Assembly: GCA_039176995.1 (NCBI GenBank) | Contig: JBCDFY010000003.1 | Location: forward strand, 1 to 64,000 | DNA from: JAAUTG01 sp039176995 | GTDB lineage: Bacteria; Bacteroidota; Bacteroidia; Chitinophagales; Saprospiraceae | Length of the DNA: 64,000 nucleotides | Direction of reading: 5' to 3' | Part shown: piece after piece, positions 1 through 8,347 of the stretch | Layout: every line of letters begins with the position of its first letter | Position numbering within the stretch: position 1 is the stretch's first letter | Position numbers and translations under genes: made by a program | The notes under the pieces: model-generated | The model's database searches: none | Told to the model about the DNA's origin: nothing | The model's input: the letters and a program-made list of their open reading frames with translations, nothing else

Positions 1-1
1 G

Positions 2-40
2 AGTAACAAGGAATTGATGAAGCAACTACATTTTAAGTAA
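2..40 (+). CDS. Possible C-terminal tail of a gene entering from the left
   Basis: One frame is open from the window edge and reads SNKELMKQLHFK before a TAA stop at 38-40. This could be the last dozen codons of an upstream gene on the plus strand. The stretch is too short to recognise any family, and chance is a serious alternative. Confidence 0.2.
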   Translation, partial: SNKELMKQLHFK

Positions 41-614
41 CAAATTCAATTAGGATTATTGTAGAACACTTTATTGCGGTTGCACTACCTGTATATAACA
101 TTCATTGCCGCAACTTACACAGATTGTTACAACCAAATTAGGTTTACCAAAACCCTCATTTTTGTAAACTCCTAACTCCCAAATTCTAAACTTTCCAAAC
201 CCTTGAAAATCAACAAGCAAAAAGTATACAAAACTGGTTTACTTTATCAAAGTTTACCAAATACCAACCTCGGCGTTTTTGTAAACTTTTGGAAGAGGGT
301 TTGTTCATTCAATTTCACAAACATTAAGAAAGTCTTAACAATTAGAGGATTTTTGTACTCGGTTGCCAGCTCCTTAATAAAACACATTCTTTTATGTCAC
401 CTCATTGAAAGCACGTTAATTACATACGTAATCAAGCAAAGTTCAATAACTTTAATTCCACTTCACAAATCCCAACTACGTACTTCCACACAGCATACCA
501 CTCTAGTAAATTCAATGCCTTGTGTATTAGCACACCTACCGCATAATATAGATTCACCAAAAACCAACAAATTGCGCTTACTTTGCAGCTTCATTTTAAC
601 TTTACAAGTCAAAC
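41..614. other. Non-coding stretch upstream of tyrA
   Basis: No convincing gene is visible. A long plus-strand frame opens at 203 but runs into tyrA in another frame and has no family-like sequence. Two short inverted repeats of the same kind occur: GTTTACC...GTAAAC at 142-169 and again at 252-286, the second with similar spacing content. Their role is unknown. A weak -7-like TTACTTTG lies at about 582-589, without a good -33 element. Confidence 0.5.
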
Positions 615-1454
615 ATGACCATTGCAGTAATCGGAATTGGACTTATTGGTGGTTCGCTTGCCATCACTTTGAAAGAAAATGGTTTTGCGGATACCATCAT
701 TGGTGTGGATGCAAATACAGAAAGCGAACACAAAGCCTTGCGTAGAAAAATCATAGACGAAGCCTTGCCTTTGAAGGAAGCTATCGAACGTTCGCAACTC
801 ATTATTTTAGCGACGCCCGTAGATTCGATGCGCGAATTATTACCGCAAATCTTAGATCAAGTAACCGATCAAGTAGTCATTGATGTTGGCTCTACTAAAG
901 AATTGCTACTCGAACGCGTTAAAGGACATCCCAAGCGGCAAAATTTTGTGGCGACTCACCCGATGGCAGGGACGGAATACTCAGGTGTGGAAGCTGCCAT
1001 TCCCAATCTCTTTGATGAAAAATACACGGTACTTTGTGATGTAGAAGACAGTAATCCAAAAGCAGTGGAACTTGTAGAAGAACTATATCGTTCGATACCT
1101 ATGAAGATTACGTATTTGGATGCGAAAGCGCATGACATTCATACGGCTTATGTGTCGCATATTTCGCACATCAGCTCTTTTGCTTTGGCATTGACGGTGC
1201 TGGAAAAAGAGAAAGACGAAGGGCGTATTTTTGAATTGGCAAGTACAGGTTTTAGTTCGACGGTGCGTTTAGCAAAGAGCGCACCCGATACTTGGATTCC
1301 TATTTTTCGCCAAAATCGAGACAATGTGCTGGATGTTTTGGATGAACATATCAATACGCTTTCTAAGTTTCGGACACTACTGATTAAGAAAGATTTTGAT
1401 CGTTTTTATGAATTGATGGGAGAGGCGAATCATATTAAGAAGATATTGGAATAG
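615..1454 (+). CDS. tyrA: Prephenate dehydrogenase (TyrA)
   Basis: This 279-residue cytosolic enzyme should oxidatively decarboxylate prephenate to 4-hydroxyphenylpyruvate in tyrosine synthesis, using NAD(P). The N-terminus carries the Rossmann dinucleotide-binding motif GIGLIGGS at residues 6-13 and continues with the family-typical ATPVDSMRELLPQI and DVGSTK (about residues 65-95). HPMAGTE at about residue 115 is the conserved substrate-site segment. The C-terminal half is the all-helical dimerisation domain. The length matches stand-alone prephenate dehydrogenases without a fused chorismate mutase or ACT domain. The mutase activity is probably supplied by the DAHP synthase fusion encoded about 380 bases downstream on the same strand. 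The ATG at 615 fits the start of the Rossmann strand. Confidence 0.92.
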   Translation: MTIAVIGIGLIGGSLAITLKENGFADTIIGVDANTESEHKALRRKIIDEALPLKEAIERSQLIILATPVDSMRELLPQILDQVTDQVVIDVGSTKELLLERVKGHPKRQNFVATHPMAGTEYSGVEAAIPNLFDEKYTVLCDVEDSNPKAVELVEELYRSIPMKITYLDAKAHDIHTAYVSHISHISSFALALTVLEKEKDEGRIFELASTGFSSTVRLAKSAPDTWIPIFRQNRDNVLDVLDEHINTLSKFRTLLIKKDFDRFYELMGEANHIKKILE

Positions 1455-1472
1455 CTCAATAAACGTACGGCA

Positions 1473-1575
1473 TCGCGGTTACAAACCGCGACGATCAGAA
1501 AAAACTTTCTGCTAGGGGATTTTTGAGGGAAAAAGCATGAAAAATCATTGATTTTTCATGCTTTTCTCCCTCAAA
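1473..1575. terminator. Cluster of three hairpins downstream of tyrA
   Basis: Three inverted repeats follow each other. The first is TCGCGGTT/AACCGCGA at 1473-1491. The second is CAGAAA/TTTCTG at 1496-1511. The third is a long hairpin at 1522-1575 whose roughly 26-base arms pair almost fully, with one extra base in the right arm. The position 20-120 bases after the tyrA stop suggests transcription termination or mRNA 3'-end protection, but there is no clean T-tract. A small non-autonomous palindromic element is the alternative. Confidence 0.55.
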
Positions 1576-1738
1576 CTCCCATCAGAGCAGACAAAAAATC
1601 CTCCTTCAAAGATTTTATTGTCTACGACTTCACGGATCTCAAAATACGTTCCCGTTTAAAACTTCACATTCTAAAGTCGGATTTAAGAACAAAATTTTAC
1701 TTTCAAATAGCCAGAGAAACACCGCAGAACGCTTAATT

Positions 1739-1770
1739 TTGAAAGCAGAAATAGAAAAACTATAAATTTG
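1739..1770 (+). promoter_or_regulatory. Bacteroidota-type promoter for the DAHP synthase gene
   Basis: A TTG at 1739-1741 is followed, after 21 bases, by TAAATTTG at 1763-1770. This matches the Bacteroidota primary-sigma consensus TTG-N(19-21)-TAnnTTTG. Transcription would start near 1777, giving a leader of about 60 bases before the ATG at 1836. Confidence 0.6.
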
Positions 1771-1835
1771 AAATAAATGTTTTCAGTGGTTAAGTTCAAC
1801 TTAAAACTTCATCACTCGAAACTCAAAACTAAATC

Positions 1836-2912
1836 ATGGATACGCAAACTATTTTCAACAAACAAAAACGTCCGATTATCATTGCAGGACCTTGTAGTGC
1901 AGAATCGGAAGAGCAAGTATTGACCACGGCACGCGACTTAGCGAAGCAAAACATTGACTTATTCCGTTCTGGAATTTGGAAACCTCGTACTCGCCCGAAT
2001 TCTTTTGAAGGAGTTGGTGTGGTCGGTTTGAAATGGCTTAAAAAAGTGAAGGAAGAAACGGGGCTGAAAGTGACGACGGAAGTGGCGAATAAAGATCACG
2101 TTTTTGAAGCCTTGAAAGCGGGAATCGATGTGCTTTGGATTGGCGCAAGAACAACAGTGAATCCGTTTGCAGTACAAGAAATTGCAGATGCACTGAAAGG
2201 AACAGATATTCCTGTTTTGGTGAAAAATCCAATTAATCCTGATTTGAAATTGTGGATGGGTGCGATTGAAAGAATTATGGGCGCAGGCATCACTAAAGTT
2301 GGCGCGATTCATCGTGGATTTTCTTACCACGGACAAACCCAATACCGCAACGTACCAAGATGGCAGATTGGCATTGATTTGAAAAATGCCTTTCCGAATA
2401 TCGAAATCATTTGTGATAACAGCCACATCTGCGGTCGCAGAGATACGCTTCAAATGGTTGCCCAAAAGTCTTTAGATTTGAACTTTGATGGCATTATGAC
2501 TGAAGTGCATCCAAATCCAGACGAGGCGTGGAGTGATGCAGCGCAGCAGATTACACCAGCCGTTTTCAAAGAATTGACGGATAGCTTAGTGTTGCGTAAT
2601 GCAGATACTGATAATATTGAATATCAGCATCATATCGATCATTTGCGTCAGGAAATTGATGAGTTGGATGCAGATATTATGAATTTATTATCGCAGCGTA
2701 TGAAAGTTGCTGATCGCATTGGCGAATACAAAAAAGCGAACAACATCGCGATTTTACAAAATTCACGGTGGCAAGAGATACTCGGAACTGCCATCGCTCA
2801 AGGAAAAGCCAAAGGCTTGAGTGAAGAATTCATCAAAAGTCTATTCAAAGCCGTCCACCAGGAATCTATCAATCATCAGGAAATGGTGATGCAAGGTAGG
2901 GAAGTGGCGTAG
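1836..2912 (+). CDS. Bifunctional DAHP synthase / chorismate mutase type II
   Basis: This 358-residue protein joins two shikimate-pathway steps. The N-terminal part (residues about 1-260) is a class I, KdsA-like DAHP synthase barrel that condenses phosphoenolpyruvate with erythrose 4-phosphate. It shows IAGPCSAES at about 16-24, the substrate-site run FRSGIWKPRTRP at about 43, WIGARTTVNPF at about 97, LVKNP near 126, and DNSHICGRRD near 195. The C-terminal part (about 270-350) is an AroQ-type helical chorismate mutase, visible as LRQEIDELDADIMNLLSQRM followed by VADRIGEYKK. The fusion is common in Bacteroidota, where the mutase domain also serves in feedback control. It sits on the same strand as tyrA but has its own promoter, so it is probably a separate transcript. 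Confidence 0.93.
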   Translation: MDTQTIFNKQKRPIIIAGPCSAESEEQVLTTARDLAKQNIDLFRSGIWKPRTRPNSFEGVGVVGLKWLKKVKEETGLKVTTEVANKDHVFEALKAGIDVLWIGARTTVNPFAVQEIADALKGTDIPVLVKNPINPDLKLWMGAIERIMGAGITKVGAIHRGFSYHGQTQYRNVPRWQIGIDLKNAFPNIEIICDNSHICGRRDTLQMVAQKSLDLNFDGIMTEVHPNPDEAWSDAAQQITPAVFKELTDSLVLRNADTDNIEYQHHIDHLRQEIDELDADIMNLLSQRMKVADRIGEYKKANNIAILQNSRWQEILGTAIAQGKAKGLSEEFIKSLFKAVHQESINHQEMVMQGREVA

Positions 2913-2968
2913 TTTTGGAGAAGACAGAAAATTTGGTTCTGGCTTTTTATGAAGAACCGCAAGTAGTT

Positions 2969-3099
2969 TCAAATCAGAGAAGCATCGGGCCTCTCTGATT
3001 TGATCAAGGTTTAATAAGGACAAAAACGGCGAATTTCGCCGTTTTTGTCCTCATTAAACCTTGATTCGTTGAAGGGAATTCGATGTCCCCTTCAACGAA
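2969..3099. terminator. Triple hairpin between convergent genes
   Basis: Three hairpins abut with no gaps. Left: TCAAATCAGAGA/TCTCTGATTTGA at 2969-3003. Centre: a 63-base near-perfect palindrome at 3003-3065 with a single mismatch (3016 against 3052). Right: TTCGTTGAAGGG/CCCTTCAACGAA at 3065-3099. A weaker GGTTC/GAACC pair lies at 2935-2958. The location between the DAHP synthase stop and the MerR stop fits a bidirectional terminator. The cloverleaf-like layout would also fit a palindromic repeat element. Confidence 0.6.
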
Positions 3100-3171
3100 G
3101 ATGAACGAAGCCTAGGTTTCTGACTGAATTTTCTTAATGTACCTTGACTTACCAAAAAATCTCACTCCTTC

Positions 3172-3939
3172 TTAACGACTCTCTATAAAAAACTTCATCG
3201 CCTCTCGCATAAAATTAGCAAAATTAGCATTCGGCTTCCCAGTCACTTTCGCATAGCGTTCATCACCAACATATAACTCCCCTAAGCCTGCATAAGCCTC
3301 CAATTGTTGATCTTTCTGATGGCTTGTTCCCCAAAACTCACGAATAAAAGCATAGTGCTTCGCAATTTCTGCTTGTACAACTTCGCTTTCTGGTTTTTCA
3401 TAGCGCATAGAAGCCAATTTCCTCCAGCAGCGGTCAAAATCTTTTTTCAATTGCTCAAATTCTGCTTTGCCTTTTTTCCGCAAATGCAATTCTGCTTCTT
3501 CTACTTTTTCACTCCATTCTTCGATGGCTTCTTTTCGATATTCGATTCCTTTTGGAAATCCTTCATACAATTCTTCTGTTTTCATTGTTTGTGCTGTTTT
3601 TAGATGATGTAAAGTTCGGTCAAGCGTTTGGATTAGAATTTTGTTTCTAGCCTGTTTTCTAACTAATACTTCTCTTTGATTTTCAAGTGTTTGTATAGCG
3701 TTGGAATCAGAATTGCAAAGCAAATCTGCAATATCTTTGAGCGCAAAATCCAGTTCTTTATAAAATAAAATTTGCTGTAATCTCAATAGCTCCGCCTCTT
3801 CATACAAACGATAATTTTTCTCCGTTCGCACGGAAGGTCGAAGCAGCCCAATTTCATCATAATAATGCAGTGTTCGGATACTGACGCCCGAAAGTTGAGC
3901 AACTTGCTTTACCGTGTATTGCTTTGATTTCGTTTTCAT
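3172..3939 (-). CDS. MerR-family regulator with TipAS-like ligand domain
   Basis: This 255-residue regulator has an N-terminal MerR winged helix (residues about 8-75), recognisable from YTVKQVAQLSGVSIRTLHYYDEIGLL and the following RLYEEAELLRLQQILFYKELDF. A coiled-coil linker spans about 80-125. The C-terminal 120 residues resemble the TipAS antibiotic-recognition domain, with the ending TGKPNANFANFMREAMKFF typical of that family. MerR proteins of this kind bind drug-like ligands and untwist promoters with long spacers. A promoter with a 22-base spacer and a palindrome sits directly upstream, so autoregulation is likely. The adjacent TonB receptor gene runs in the same direction from further left, and no obvious efflux pump is adjacent. 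Confidence 0.85.
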   Translation of the reverse strand: MKTKSKQYTVKQVAQLSGVSIRTLHYYDEIGLLRPSVRTEKNYRLYEEAELLRLQQILFYKELDFALKDIADLLCNSDSNAIQTLENQREVLVRKQARNKILIQTLDRTLHHLKTAQTMKTEELYEGFPKGIEYRKEAIEEWSEKVEEAELHLRKKGKAEFEQLKKDFDRCWRKLASMRYEKPESEVVQAEIAKHYAFIREFWGTSHQKDQQLEAYAGLGELYVGDERYAKVTGKPNANFANFMREAMKFFIESR

Positions 3940-3943
3940 GTTG

Positions 3944-3976
3944 CAAAGGTAAGGTTTGACGTAAGGGAAGAGTCAA
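3944..3976 (-). promoter_or_regulatory. MerR-type promoter with palindromic operator
   Basis: On the minus strand, TTG at 3976-3974 and TACCTTTG at 3951-3944 form a Bacteroidota promoter with a spacer of 22 bases, slightly longer than usual. TTGAC/GTCAA arms at 3956-3960 and 3972-3976 make a 21-base palindrome inside the spacer, which is where MerR proteins bind. The -7 box ends only 4 bases before the ATG at 3939, so the transcript would be leaderless or nearly so. Confidence 0.55.
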
Positions 3977-3995
3977 GGCTTGATTACTGAATTAA

Positions 3996-6425
3996 TTAAA
4001 ACCGAGTACTCAAAGTCACATTCCAAGTCCTTCCCAAAGCAGGAATAATTCCTGGACCAGGATAAGCAGGCGCGCGTCGCGTGAAGTAAAAGTTATTGAA
4101 TAAATTATTGACGCTAGTGGAAAGCGTGAGGCGGTCAGAAAAAGCATATTTTGCAGAAAAATCGAAGACTTGATAAGCTGGAATGATGCCAAAGACACCT
4201 TTGAACGCATTACGCGTATTGGCGGCATCCGAAAACTGTTCGCCTACGAAAGTAGCTTGCAAGGAAGCGATGAATTTACCATAGCCGTACGTAATTCCTG
4301 ACTTGATATTGTAGTTAGGTAAGTCTTCCAAGCGGTTGCCAGTGCGTACACCCACCAAGGCGCGGTCGTTGATTTTGGTGTAAACACCGCGATTGACCGA
4401 GCCATTGATAAAAACGCTCAATTTGTGTTTGCTTTCCTTTTTCAAGGCTGTCAAAACATCCAATTCAAAGAATAATTCTGCTCCAAAAATAGCTGCGGAA
4501 CCAATATTCGTGCGAACGCGCAAACCATCATCTATCACTTCGCCAATTCGATCATCGTAGAGAATATAGAACAAACTCGCCTCCACAAAAAAGGGCTTAA
4601 AATCTCTTTTGCGAATACCTAAATCGAAACTGAAACCGCTTTCATCTTTGATCAAAGTATCCACCACTTGAATGTTGGTTTGGATTTGCACATCCGTGAA
4701 ATTAATGGCGCGGTAGTTGGCGGTGGCATTGGCGTACATTTCATATTTATTAGTTTTTTTGGAGAGTCCTAGACCGTAGAGAAAGACATTTCTTTTGGTT
4801 TCGGAAGTATCAAATCGCACTTCTTCGATAAAGTCGCCGAAGCTGTTGGTACGCAAATTGCTCGTGAAAAAACCTTGAGATTGCGTATCAATATATTCGT
4901 AGCGCACACCTGGAATTAGACTGAAAGTAGGACTCAAGCGGATGATTTTTTCTGCAAAAATGGCGGCATTGAAATTAGGAAACTCGAAGTCCGATTTTCT
5001 TCGTTCCAAAAAGGCAGTATCAATGCGCGTGAAGTCTGCATCGCTGCCTGCTGTGCCAAAGCTTTGGCTGAAATTGGTGAAGCCGCGATAGAGTCTCGTC
5101 CCAACTAGTAGCGTATTTTTCAAATCTTCAACGCTAGGGTAGGAAAGGACAAAACGCGTTTCATTGCCGATGTTTTCAAAATGTCCATCAATTAAATCGC
5201 GATTGGACATTGGGTCTTCCACATCAGGTGTTTCAAGCAAACCTAAGGAAGTGCGACTCGCCAGCAAACCAAAAGTACGATTGTAGATTTTGGTGTTATC
5301 TGAAAGCGCGTATTCTAAGGATAGTGCTGCCAAATTCCAATTGACGCGAAACCAATTTCGGGAGCGATTGGAGCTTTGTGGATCAATCGCAAAAGCCTCG
5401 TCGGTCAAACCACCTGCTTGCTGACTGAGGTAATACATAAAGGTATAATCAAAGTTGATTTTGAGCTTTTCAGAAGCCGCGTATTCCAAGCCTGCGAATG
5501 CACCATATTGCTCAAAATCGGAATTGGGACGCCAGCCATCGCCACGTTTGTATTGCGCGTAGGTGTAGTAGTTTAGCTTCCCAACTTGTCCGTGTAAGCT
5601 GTTGAAAGTGTTGAAAAATTGGTAAGCTCCATAAGTATTTTGAGACTCGAAAGTGAATGTTTTTTCGGTATTGCCTTTATTCATTTTGAAGTTGACCAAA
5701 CCACCAAATTGAGTGCCGTATTGCAATGCGCCTGCACCTCGAACGATTTCGATTTGTTGCACGGCTTGCAAAGGTGGTGTGTAGTAACTTTCGGGATAGC
5801 CCAATGCATCCGCACTGATGTCATAACCGTTTTGTCGCGTGTTGAAATTGGAAGTTCGCTTAGGACTCAAGCCGCGTCCACCGATGTCGAGTTGCAAACC
5901 TGCATTGTCGCTTTCCCAAATATTGAGACTTGGAATTTTGCTAAAAGCTTGGCGCGCGTTGTTCGCTGCTTTGTTACCGATCAGCTTACTAATATTGATG
6001 ACTTCGGTCTTTTTGCCTTCGTACAACCCCCCTGCTTCTACAGCGCGCAATCGTCGAATTCCAAAAGCATCGGACTCCGCTTCAACGGTGACTTCGGCGA
6101 GGTTTTGAGTGATTTCTTCTACTTGAATTTGAATCGTCGTATCGCCATTTAGGAAAATAGTTTGTTCTAACGCCTCAATATTTATGCCTTCAAAGAGTAG
6201 CGTATGGCTTTGATTATCAGTTAGTTTCAATGAAAATTCGCCCTTGGAATTACTGGTCACCAGTTGATCTTCTTTGCTAACGTAGATGATAACGTCTTGT
6301 AGCGGTTGATTATCCAAATTGGTGATCGTACCACTTAGAGTAGCGGTTTGCTGCGCCCAGTTTTCGTAGAAAAAGCACAACAAACAGATGATTAATATTA
6401 AGCCTTGTTTTGTCTTATTTTTCAT
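3996..6425 (-). CDS. TonB-dependent receptor, FecA-like (iron-complex uptake)
   Basis: This 809-residue outer-membrane protein has a signal peptide (residues about 1-25, ending in ENWAQQ). A carboxypeptidase-regulatory-like domain follows (about 28-110, GTITNLDNQPLQDVIIYVS), then a TonB plug (about 125-245, with IEIVRGAGALQYGTQFGGLVNF), and a large beta-barrel ending in TWNVTLSTRF. The terminal phenylalanine is the usual barrel-assembly signal. The plug resembles the ferric-dicitrate (FecA) class, so the substrate is probably a ferric complex. It is the last of four same-strand genes (DUF4856, imelysin, HTTM, receptor), a combination found in Bacteroidota iron-uptake loci. A palindromic repeat separates it from the HTTM gene, so it may be transcribed separately. 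Confidence 0.87.
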   Translation of the reverse strand: MKNKTKQGLILIICLLCFFYENWAQQTATLSGTITNLDNQPLQDVIIYVSKEDQLVTSNSKGEFSLKLTDNQSHTLLFEGINIEALEQTIFLNGDTTIQIQVEEITQNLAEVTVEAESDAFGIRRLRAVEAGGLYEGKKTEVINISKLIGNKAANNARQAFSKIPSLNIWESDNAGLQLDIGGRGLSPKRTSNFNTRQNGYDISADALGYPESYYTPPLQAVQQIEIVRGAGALQYGTQFGGLVNFKMNKGNTEKTFTFESQNTYGAYQFFNTFNSLHGQVGKLNYYTYAQYKRGDGWRPNSDFEQYGAFAGLEYAASEKLKINFDYTFMYYLSQQAGGLTDEAFAIDPQSSNRSRNWFRVNWNLAALSLEYALSDNTKIYNRTFGLLASRTSLGLLETPDVEDPMSNRDLIDGHFENIGNETRFVLSYPSVEDLKNTLLVGTRLYRGFTNFSQSFGTAGSDADFTRIDTAFLERRKSDFEFPNFNAAIFAEKIIRLSPTFSLIPGVRYEYIDTQSQGFFTSNLRTNSFGDFIEEVRFDTSETKRNVFLYGLGLSKKTNKYEMYANATANYRAINFTDVQIQTNIQVVDTLIKDESGFSFDLGIRKRDFKPFFVEASLFYILYDDRIGEVIDDGLRVRTNIGSAAIFGAELFFELDVLTALKKESKHKLSVFINGSVNRGVYTKINDRALVGVRTGNRLEDLPNYNIKSGITYGYGKFIASLQATFVGEQFSDAANTRNAFKGVFGIIPAYQVFDFSAKYAFSDRLTLSTSVNNLFNNFYFTRRAPAYPGPGIIPALGRTWNVTLSTRF

Positions 6426-6554
6426 TTATTGTTTGCTTGTTTTGGGGTGTTTTTTTGAACCACAAAAGAGACAAAGGACACAAAAGATTAAGGATAGAAA
6501 TTTTTATTTTTTTGCTGTTTTGTAGATCATCAAATTGTCCAGCGATAGAAAAAA

Positions 6555-6703
6555 TCCCGTAGGGATGAACCATAGGTAGCAATCAATTAGGAGTTGTTAT
6601 AAGTGCCGTAGGTACGAACTGTATGCATCGTCATAGTTCGCACCTACGGCGCTTAAAGAATATCGCTTATATTTAGCTACCCATAGTTCGTCCCGCTGGG
6701 ACT
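6555..6703. repeat. Dispersed nested palindromic repeat, copy A
   Basis: Outer arms (6555-6580, TCCCGTAGGGATGAAC...; 6676-6703) and inner arms (6601-6623, GTGCCGTAGGTACGAAC; 6634-6654) pair to form one long hairpin with a smaller one inside. The same arrangement and core words recur at 37289-37422, 40549-40688 and 52435-52585. It lies between the HTTM stop and the TonB receptor start. It contains no open frame, so it is likely a REP/MITE-type non-autonomous element. The rest of 6426-6796 shows nothing else of note. Confidence 0.8.
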
Positions 6704-6796
6704 TGGTTTAGGCGTCGGACACTTTGAAAACTTTACGAAGGCTGAGTTACTCTTCTGACAGTTAAAAACAACCTGACCTCTGTCTTCTCAAAAAAG

Positions 6797-8137
6797 TCAA
6801 TCCTTCAACGGCACAATCCACCCTTCCTTCATCGGATGGGCAGACGAATATACGTCAATGGTATCGTTCGTAAAAACTTGGCTTCTTCTAGCATTAAGGG
6901 ACAGTCGGCTTTTGACAAAAACTTGAGGGCTGTATCCATTTTGGGCTTTAAATTCATCGCCGGCATGCTTGGCAAATTGGAGTAGCATATCGGGTTGTGA
7001 ACGCATTTGTTGTTTTTGAAAAGGCGTTAAATATTCGTCTTGATTCACTTCTATTTGAATATTTTTTACAGGGTCGCGAAGGATGATGGAGGTATAGCCA
7101 TTTTTCTCCATCAACATCACACGCCAACTAAAACGATAGCCTTTTTCATGCCAAAATAGATTGCCCGAATGCTGGAAATGGCGAAGCGGTAAGTAAAGTT
7201 GAATAATAAGATAGAGTAGGAGCAAAGAGGTAGTGTAAATACTCCATGTGGGCGTTTTTCTTTGTTCTTCTTTTTCACTAAAAGTACTGGAAAATGGTAA
7301 GTAAGACAATACTTTTTCGTGCCAGCTGGCATCAAAAAAAATAATCGTAGAAGTAATCATAATGAACGGAAACATCCCAATTCTAGGAAAAAGAATAGCA
7401 GTTAAAATATGAAATCCTAAAACGGCAATGTAGGCGAGCGTTCGCGTTTTTTTGAGCCACAAGAATATCCAAATCGTCAAGTCATAAATGCAGCCTGCCC
7501 AACTGAAAAAGAAGGCGACCCATTTTAAGTGCAACCAAGAACCTAGTATTGGTAAATCGTATCTTCCAGGCAACCAAGTGGCTAAAGGCTGCGCACGAAA
7601 TAGCCAATCAGAGTTGACTTTGGCGAGTCCTGCGAAGAAGTAAACAATGGAGAGTTGGACTTTGAAAATGAGGATATGCCAATTGGTACAAGTGGTGGAT
7701 TTAATCTTTGGAAAAAGTAAAACATCGAGCGCGTACTGACGATTGGCAGGTACTAAAATGAGCCAAAAGCAGAGTGTGGTGACTAGATAATAATGGTTGA
7801 GGTAATAGGTTTTGTCAAGGAGTTCGACGTATAGAAAAAGTAAGAAAAAAAGAATGGTATTAAAACGGTAAAAAAGTCCTATTAAGATACCTATTGAACT
7901 GATAATCAATAAACTAAAAACCCAATACATTCCATTACCTTCCAAGGGTTGTAGCCAGGAAAAAAAGCTAAAATGATAGTTAGGCTCGATGTAAAGTTCT
8001 GCAATCCAACCTTTTTGCCAAGTGCGCACGGTGCTGTACAACAGCAATGCTCCAAATAGCAGTCGGAAGACAATCAGAGGAGCGATGGAAACGGAGCGGA
8101 ATAAGTAATTGTTGAGTTTGTGAAATGCACTATTCAT
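6797..8137 (-). CDS. HTTM-domain membrane protein (VKGC-like)
   Basis: This 446-residue integral membrane protein has about seven to eight hydrophobic segments in its first 330 residues, then a soluble tail of about 110 residues. The first part matches the HTTM domain, which is related to vitamin K-dependent gamma-carboxylase: FRLLFGALLLYSTVRTW near residue 25, LDKTYYLNHYYLVTTLCFWL near 107, and VYFFAGLAKVNSDWL near 166. No enzymatic activity is established for most bacterial members. The tail contains the repeated basic and aromatic pattern expected of a periplasmic or cytosolic extension. It lies between the imelysin and TonB receptor genes, so a role in the same metal-uptake system is inferred from context only. 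Confidence 0.82.
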   Translation of the reverse strand: MNSAFHKLNNYLFRSVSIAPLIVFRLLFGALLLYSTVRTWQKGWIAELYIEPNYHFSFFSWLQPLEGNGMYWVFSLLIISSIGILIGLFYRFNTILFFLLFLYVELLDKTYYLNHYYLVTTLCFWLILVPANRQYALDVLLFPKIKSTTCTNWHILIFKVQLSIVYFFAGLAKVNSDWLFRAQPLATWLPGRYDLPILGSWLHLKWVAFFFSWAGCIYDLTIWIFLWLKKTRTLAYIAVLGFHILTAILFPRIGMFPFIMITSTIIFFDASWHEKVLSYLPFSSTFSEKEEQRKTPTWSIYTTSLLLLYLIIQLYLPLRHFQHSGNLFWHEKGYRFSWRVMLMEKNGYTSIILRDPVKNIQIEVNQDEYLTPFQKQQMRSQPDMLLQFAKHAGDEFKAQNGYSPQVFVKSRLSLNARRSQVFTNDTIDVYSSAHPMKEGWIVPLKD

Positions 8138-8166
8138 TTAGAATGGCATGAGTTTGTTTCTTTTCT

Positions 8167-8283
8167 GAAAATGGGAAGAAAAAATAAATTTTTCCTTTCC
8201 ATTTTCAAAGGGGACTTATGGACAGAAACAGATTTTTTGGAGATGGTTTGAAAAAACCATCTCCAAAAAATCTGTTTCTGTCC
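8167..8283 (-). terminator. Two adjacent hairpins, one with a perfect 30-bp stem
   Basis: Downstream of the imelysin gene (minus strand), 8220-8249 and 8254-8283 are perfect 30-base inverted arms with a four-base loop. A second, less perfect hairpin (GAAAATGG/CCATTTTC) spans 8167-8206. A stem this long is more than a simple intrinsic terminator needs. It may terminate or process the mRNA between imelysin and HTTM. Confidence 0.6.
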
Positions 8284-8347
8284 GCTTGCTTTAAAATGAG
8301 GATGCCCCTAAACCTTTAGAATACCCTGATTCCATCCGAGAGACTAA

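Noticed and set aside
203..745. A 180-codon plus-strand frame at the left end
   Set aside because: It overlaps tyrA in another frame, has no recognisable family and shows AT-rich non-coding composition.
5619..6152. Plus-strand frames inside the TonB receptor gene
   Set aside because: They are antisense shadows of a well-supported receptor gene.
6555..6703. The dispersed repeat as a CRISPR or structured riboswitch
   Set aside because: Copies are single, far apart, and palindromic without spacers; there is no consistent position upstream of one gene type.
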